Shown here one piece after another: positions 47,801 through 48,859 of a stretch of 48,859 nucleotides of DNA. The stretch lies in assembly GCA_964415605.1 (NCBI GenBank), contig CAYQBA010000008.1, positions 1-48,859 of the forward strand, in the 5' to 3' direction. Source of the DNA: UCB3 sp964415605 (GTDB lineage Bacteria > Chloroflexota > Anaerolineae > Epilineales > Epilineaceae). The translations under genes and the position numbers were made by a program. Every line of letters starts with the position of its first letter. Position 1 is the stretch's first letter. The notes beneath the pieces are model-generated. The model searched no databases and was not told the DNA's origin. It saw only the letters and a program-made list of their open reading frames with translations.

Positions 47801-48859
47801 GTAGCCGGCCGGGACGCCGCTGAGGACCTTGACGGTGTACGTGCCGGCCAGGAGGCCCGTGAACTGGTAGAAGCCGGTCGAGTCGGTGGTCGTCGTCGGG
47901 CAGTTGACGCTCGGCGTGCACACGCCGTTCTGGAGCTCCATCGTCACGCCCGAGAGCCCCTCCTCGTCGGCGTCCTGCACGCCGTCGCCGTCCCAGTCGC
48001 GCCACAGCTTGTCGCCGATGGCGCCGCCGCCGACGTCGACGCACGCCAGGCTGCCGGTGGCCTGCGGGATGCCGTTCTCGGTCGTCGTGAAGGTGTTGCA
48101 GTAGCTGCCGGCCTGCGTGCCCGACGGCACCTGGGCGGTGAACTTCAGGATGAGGCTGTTGCCCGCGTTGATCGCCCCGGGCACCGTGAACAGCGGCTGG
48201 TTGGTGCTGTACGGGCTCGACGTGTTCACCGTCGTCGTGCCCGTCACGTTGGCGTTGTTCAGCTTGACGAGGTCCTTGCTGACGTACGTGAAGCCCGTCG
48301 GCAGATACTCCTCGATGGTCACCGGGCTGCCGGTGGGGCCGGTGCCGACGTTGTCGATCTGGACGGTGTACTGCACCGTGCCGCCCGGCGCCACGGTGGT
48401 CGGGCTGACGGACTTGCTCTGCTTGAGGAACGGCAGCGCGCCGGAGAACGTCGACTCGCACGACTGCTGGTCGGGCAGCTGGTTGGTGTCGACGATCACG
48501 CAGTTCTCGAGCAGGCCCGAGCCCGTCGCCTTGACCGTGACCACCGCCTCGAACTTCTGCCCCGGCTGCAGCGTCCCGACGTTCCAGACCAGCGGGTTGG
48601 GGCCGCTGGACTGGGCCGGGACCGAGCTGACGAACGACACGCCCGACGGGAGCGTGTCTTTGACGACGACGTTGGTCAGCGTCAGCGTGCCGAGGTTGTA
48701 GTACTTCAGCTTGTACTGGAAGTTGTCGCCGACCTTGACCGCGATCCGGTCCGCCGGCTTGCCGATGCCCGCGCAGCCGTTCCACCGCACCCGCGACGGC
48801 TCGTAGTAGCGCCACAGGTGGTCCTTGCCGTTGTCACTGCCGCCGGCGTCGCCGCCGAA
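35873..48859 (-). CDS. Giant SdrD-B/DUF11 repeat surface protein, N-terminus beyond right edge
   Basis: 4,328 residues are visible and the frame is open to the right edge, so the start is missing. From N to C: two DUF11-type domains (about 48080-48790); three SdrD-B-like repeats; a third DUF11-like domain (about 46690-46980); two DNRLRE-like domains (about 45495-46680); another linker domain; then 23 more SdrD-B-like repeats. I count 26 repeats by the IGDxVWxDxDGDGxQDxGEPG pattern, each with a calcium-binding DxDxDG loop and ending in DFGY. A GEVEDY-type domain (about 36290-36780), one helix (LLALAALMLGIAAAV) and a 100-residue tail follow. Calcium would stiffen the repeats into a long stalk, as known for Sdr proteins. 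It is probably a calcium-dependent adhesin or S-layer-like filament. The stop-transfer SRRGESRPR suggests type I topology, with the tail inside the cell unless cleaved. Confidence 0.95.
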   Translation of the reverse strand, partial: FGGDAGGSDNGKDHLWRYYEPSRVRWNGCAGIGKPADRIAVKVGDNFQYKLKYYNLGTLTLTNVVVKDTLPSGVSFVSSVPAQSSGPNPLVWNVGTLQPGQKFEAVVTVKATGSGLLENCVIVDTNQLPDQQSCESTFSGALPFLKQSKSVSPTTVAPGGTVQYTVQIDNVGTGPTGSPVTIEEYLPTGFTYVSKDLVKLNNANVTGTTTVNTSSPYSTNQPLFTVPGAINAGNSLILKFTAQVPSGTQAGSYCNTFTTTENGIPQATGSLACVDVGGGAIGDKLWRDWDGDGVQDADEEGLSGVTMELQNGVCTPSVNCPTTTTDSTGFYQFTGLLAGTYTVKVLSGVPAGYTQTGDPDEVGTCVTCNGQSTVTLAANEKKLDRDFGYKPGGTGSVGDKVFDDKNADGSFNGTDAGIPNVTVWLYEDTNGNGVIDVGTDALVATTTSNGSGDYSFTGLATGIKYIADVNQADPDVASYFVSTYGSSSGVVQTTTDPHNVGTLAGAYTAADFGFYKTVPGSIGDTVFADTDGDGTLGAGEPGLSNVTVKLYADSDGDGILDVGEPLLQTTVTNGSGTYTFTGLPAGNYIVDVDQADTDVPSNMFPSKDPIATSLTQGQNRTDIDFPFVTALSKAVDKSYANPGGTVSDRTLTYTITPRVPGTTLLAGVTVNDLIPTGTTYVNGSVNAGGTAEDTDDPTDGIIDVVDWNLGSNSVGIVGYKGGTPPAGCMTSVTIEADRDTWLEQADVDQNHGTDGSIDTANAANDKVGLLHFNIGTSTVPAGATVSGAQLNLTPSGGAGSNRQVEIHHLSTAWTEGTAGNAACTGAGNGAAWQGPNCTDDWASAGGNFGTSDYNATNLGTLDPMTNDLTVSVTGANINAVVNSWLTGGTNRGLAMIPVGSATNTVSWYTRTEGTTSRRPQIVITYTPNGCSGTTSIRDSGSEDTYIDENAPTSNFGTGTELKNKPESSKRKHSLVKWSLASVPAGVTIDSATMGITVKTAQANQVHEVHRMLTAWNEGTGATNGATWNDSDGTGGGFPGDWTAGTFGSGDYSATSLGNITPSSTGLKTLSITSQVQSWYSGAHTNNGVVLLSTGSSTKDAKYYSSEEGTAARRPTLTVNWSIPPSSPTGSNTMSASGMVVQNGDTVTVKQVLTDSSGTAVTNVAPSAVTIATANGANATCGSPSPTSQTVPANGSATFTWTCTITAVGTVPGSVTFAASATNGTTTWSSSTSNGVIVSPVLQFQVLVSTSPGVNVVTNQATLEDANIPTLTSNPVDTAVSSSIGDRVWIDADADGVQDSGEGNLAGVRVYIDADNDGVYDVGESFDTTDSNGIYHIGGLANGTYNVRMDITTLPSGYYPTTATLLSRTITTGGQQITDADFGVTTSTGQVGDLVWLDADEDGVYDAGETTLSGVVVNLYNDVDNSGTVNAGDILLGTKTTDANGNYLFSNMYTSYAGGNVNLLVDVVSGLPSGVELVGGGTDPKDVTLSNATPVVLTADFPYNYGGSIGDRLWYDDDGDGIGPAGTPGGTDTGEPYVTAGAVVVLYSDTNGNGDIDGGEPIYAVTFTDNAGAYLFDNLPPGNYIVKVDEQHVESRSTPGTYATMVPTTSETVAVALGANQDYTGADFGFIEKALLEGHVFHDINHNGVLDSGETRLPNVTVTATGTDLNGNPVSLTTTTDADGEYKFLLPPGTYTISYNTADPDIPSNLTEATTTTSYTSVTVQAGQEYHDYDFGRDDPGKIGDRVWKDDDGDGVQDAGEVGLGGVTVKLYVDANDNGVVDGGDTLLDTQATSSSGAYLFEGLPVGGAAHYVVQVDSTTIPAGYTQRGDPDQVGVCTVCDHQGNADLPTSTPLLTLDFGYQPAPLSVSGNIWKDNDGDGVDDGAGEPGIAGVTVIVAIDTNGDNITDLTLTAVTNANGDYTVTGIPSGSNVTITVDETTLPSDAYNQTGDEDEVGTCVVCDAKTTITNVTVNQTGKDFGYREVLGSISGTVVENADGDGLAEGGETAVVGVVVILTDAGVDGVFGTTDDVVQTTITDSNGDYSFPNLTPGNYEVTKLNPAGKDSLADRDGGNPDNIGVTLTLGELEVDRDFELVGRGAIGDDVWIDVDQDGVRDAGEPGIPSVTVRLYRDTDGTPGPSGGDTLIATTTTDADGQYLFTDIPAGVNYYVDVDSADPNFPSGLVLTNGRTDPTPMFNLTGGQTYLDADVGYTSPPATAVIGDFVWSDADGDGIQDPGEPGIAGVGLALKGAGPDGILGTGDDTTVATTTTDGAGHYLFTGVAAGEYRVDVTSPPAGTLTVGPQSRTDPTTPILVAPGDVYLNADFGYQNPALYTISDVVWLDADGDAVKDVGESGVPGVTVNLVSAGADNTFGTADDVVVATAITGSNGGVVFTGVPNGTYRVVPEDVYDVLDDYSPTTAPALAGYQPVTVAGANVAGTNFGYNAPVSIGDTVFSDADGDGVQDAGESGIPNVQVKIWRDTNNDDVFDSTVDLLITTVTTDGSGQYLVAGLPIGTYFASVDNGQAALSGYTPTTTDQELGGNAAGTQIEADLPNDGTSFLAADFGYQKASNPNVSGSVWHDLDRDGKDDGAGEPPIPLVTVALLDTSGNVVATTTTDANGNYTFPDVPPGNYTVVVTDTAGVLIGYDLTGGIDPWPITVAAANITGIDFGYARSPETGAIGDRVWLDADRDGVQDGAEAGLPNVALRLYRDNGDGVFNSGTDTLVDTTTTGLDGRYLFDGLPAGNYFVDVDGTTLPAGIAPTTGTTDPSAMVNLSEGEIYPDADFGYGPTAGSALGDRVWYDYDGDGVQDPGEPGIGGVTVTVNGPGCAPCTVVTDPDGLWLVTGLAPGTYTVAVNPATLPAGYNPAPTNGPISRPALVQAGSDNLTLDFGFNGGTTGSIGDTVFFDSDGDGTQDVGEPGIPNVSLNLVGPGTDNTFGTPDDVVLATTVTNANGAYDFVGLPAGNYRVVVTDVDQVLAGLNLSAGTNPTGTIMLTAGQDYNNADFPYAPTAGAIGNQVWHDLDGDGTRDAGEPGVEGVAVDLWQDVDGDGLLDPAVDNLIRSTTTDINGAYEFLGLGAAKYLVDVAAANTAAGGVLEGMTKTTGTPNTNDQSQADPFPVELTALSLQSFNADFGYTAPGAGFSLSGRVFDDVNGNGGAVPTDEAGTDTPVLGATVRLYRDLDNNGEIDPTDPLIGTAVTDANGDYTFTDLPNGNYLLVSDATSTRVNGYTQTTQIPTDAVEPATIAGANVTDQDFGYHLPAPTSSIGSRVWLDENADGIQDPGEPGLPNVTVELWDATHTVLLATTVTDADGEYRFGNLTPGTYQVDVDTATLPSGVAQTPLANPGTDYGNQDFSDNDGGGPDVDGYPVTLGANDEDLTADFGFNWGSANNPPAGAKGAIGDRVWVDADGDGFQDAGEPGLGGATVTIFYDPDLNGVYDTPYTAAKDQNGATGTGTTTTEPDGSYVFYDLPAGSYVVAVTGPAGYTQTGDPDHYGTTGANDHRTTTPVVLAPGDAYVNADFGYQPTVNDGPLDGSIGDTVWFDADADGVVDGGENGIPGVTVLLARDLDNDGVIDPGEVIATTTTDANGQYLFDGLPAGDYLVRVDDTAAVLQGKTPSYDADGIGTPNLADVTLAAGADVLTADFGYTAPGQTPATALIGDRVWVDADNDGVQDAGEPGLEGATVGLYDSTGTVLLASAITDENGNYAFGGLAAGTYVVKVTPPAGMTQTFDADGTGSAHQSTVTVTAGQIKLDQDFGYRGTGAIDGEVWKDVDADGTRDAGETSGIAGVTVVVYWDLDGDGQVDPNEPVVGQAVTDANGNYSVGGLPTDDGGGDARFLVVVTDDANKLDGYWHPLGGTPGAEDNSQPTVYGVTLTPGTPTNSTADFGYSVDPGAVGNFVWSDLDGDGVQDMGEPGLGGVKVTLAISYPNGDSATLVTFSASDGAYSFGNLLLDEDFDGAGGGEPTFSLSFTTPAGFDESPTGAGTAFTDNNWDGATAVPAQPLEGVTNMALSNLTDTAASYDAGFVPLADWGDLPDTYSTSLAAGGPRHVPGALYLGPTIGDIDPNGQPSVGAIGDGADEDGVTRSLATNWAPNATVDLSVTVNGGSGRVGAWLDFNNDGMFGPGEFFDLGTVTGTQVVQVTIPNTYVTGTTVGARFRAFDPSQLPGGSLDAGDFLGAAQNGEVEDYQWQFSPTAVVVNRLSAVATGGGETTAPLLALAALMLGIAAAVGSRRGESRPRVDAAGSATAGPASGAAGPRGDRVSTASPAGLRAPAAAAVAGSSSRKAYQAPRIVHEVPLETRAGSPLFANGNPFSAEGELENPWDPDYTP
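35876..36175 (-). other. 100-residue C-terminal tail with RiPP-precursor-like end
   Basis: After the membrane helix come about 55 Ala/Gly/Ser/Arg-rich residues, then 45 residues unlike the rest of the protein. These begin KAYQAPRIVHEV, pass LETRAGSPL, and finish with the acidic ELENPWDPDYTP. The YxxPxI...LExRAGSPL pattern resembles short stand-alone precursor-like peptides I associate with Chloroflexota and lasso-type leaders. No maturation enzyme gene is nearby. Confidence 0.5.
36790..48040 (-). repeat. Array of 26 SdrD-B-like domain repeats (interrupted)
   Basis: Repeat units of roughly 100-150 codons, diverged in sequence but sharing the head GxIGDxVWxDxDGDGVQDxGE, the middle TTTTDANGxYxFxxLPAGxY and the end xxxDFGY. 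The array is broken between about 45050 and 46980 by DUF11-like and DNRLRE-like domains. Unit lengths vary, so the array is not a simple tandem DNA repeat. Confidence 0.9.

Noticed and set aside
36790..48040. The regular repeats as a CRISPR or other non-coding array
   Set aside because: The repeats are long, diverged and in one continuous reading frame with domain-level conservation.

Overview
The window is about 70% G+C. It looks like a metagenome-assembled contig of a Chloroflexota bacterium (Ardenticatenia/Anaerolineae-like). The grounds are a BTAD/SARP-type regulator, a DUF4157 protein, a fused membrane/spermidine-synthase-like protein, FG-GAP and SdrD-B/DUF11 surface proteins with Thr/Pro-rich tails, and a 100-N scaffold gap. 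The taxon is inferred from gene content only. I see no rRNA, tRNA, insertion sequence or CRISPR array.

Layout. (1) 1-1377, minus strand: a DUF4157 (extracellular contractile injection system core domain) protein open at the left edge, preceded by a small conserved gene. (2) 1666-2912, plus: an orphan ParA behind a perfect-consensus promoter, with an overlapping small gene. (3) 2947-7190, minus: a SARP-type regulator, the translation-factor ATPase EttA, and a secreted histidine-phosphatase lipoprotein whose stop overlaps the EttA start. (4) 7349-10073, plus: a type IIA topoisomerase B subunit whose promoter spacer holds a LexA-like box. The scaffold gap lies in its low-complexity tail. (5) 10256-19181, plus: a tightly packed MoxR-DUF58-BatD-like-BatA-BatB/BatC-BatD-BatE operon. 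(6) 19257-28111, mostly plus: an NYN-domain protein, an FG-GAP propeller protein, an orphan peptide-type ABC substrate-binding lipoprotein, UvrB with a second LexA-like box, and a membrane-anchored cytochrome c. A small membrane protein and a DUF503 protein lie on the minus strand. (7) 28232-35761, minus: a secreted beta-sandwich protein, then a three-gene envelope unit (degenerate copper-amine-oxidase-like lipoprotein, propeller-like protein, large membrane protein with an aminopropyltransferase-like domain). (8) 35873-48859, minus: one giant surface protein of at least 4,328 residues, open at the right edge. It has DUF11 domains, 26 SdrD-B-like repeats, two DNRLRE-like domains, a GEVEDY-type domain, one membrane helix and an unusual 100-residue C-terminal tail.

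How the genes fit together. Much of the window concerns the cell envelope: the Bat operon (MoxR-assisted, VWA/TPR membrane complex), secreted and lipid-anchored binding proteins, and the giant adhesin-like protein. A second theme is DNA maintenance. uvrB and the topoisomerase gene share the same CGAAC-N4-GTTCT operator-like sequence, which suggests common SOS control. The left end is probably the edge of a contractile-injection-type or related effector locus. The most unusual items are the C-terminal tail of the giant protein, the shared LexA-like boxes, the copper-amine-oxidase relative that lacks its copper ligands, and the repeat-bearing DUF4157 protein.
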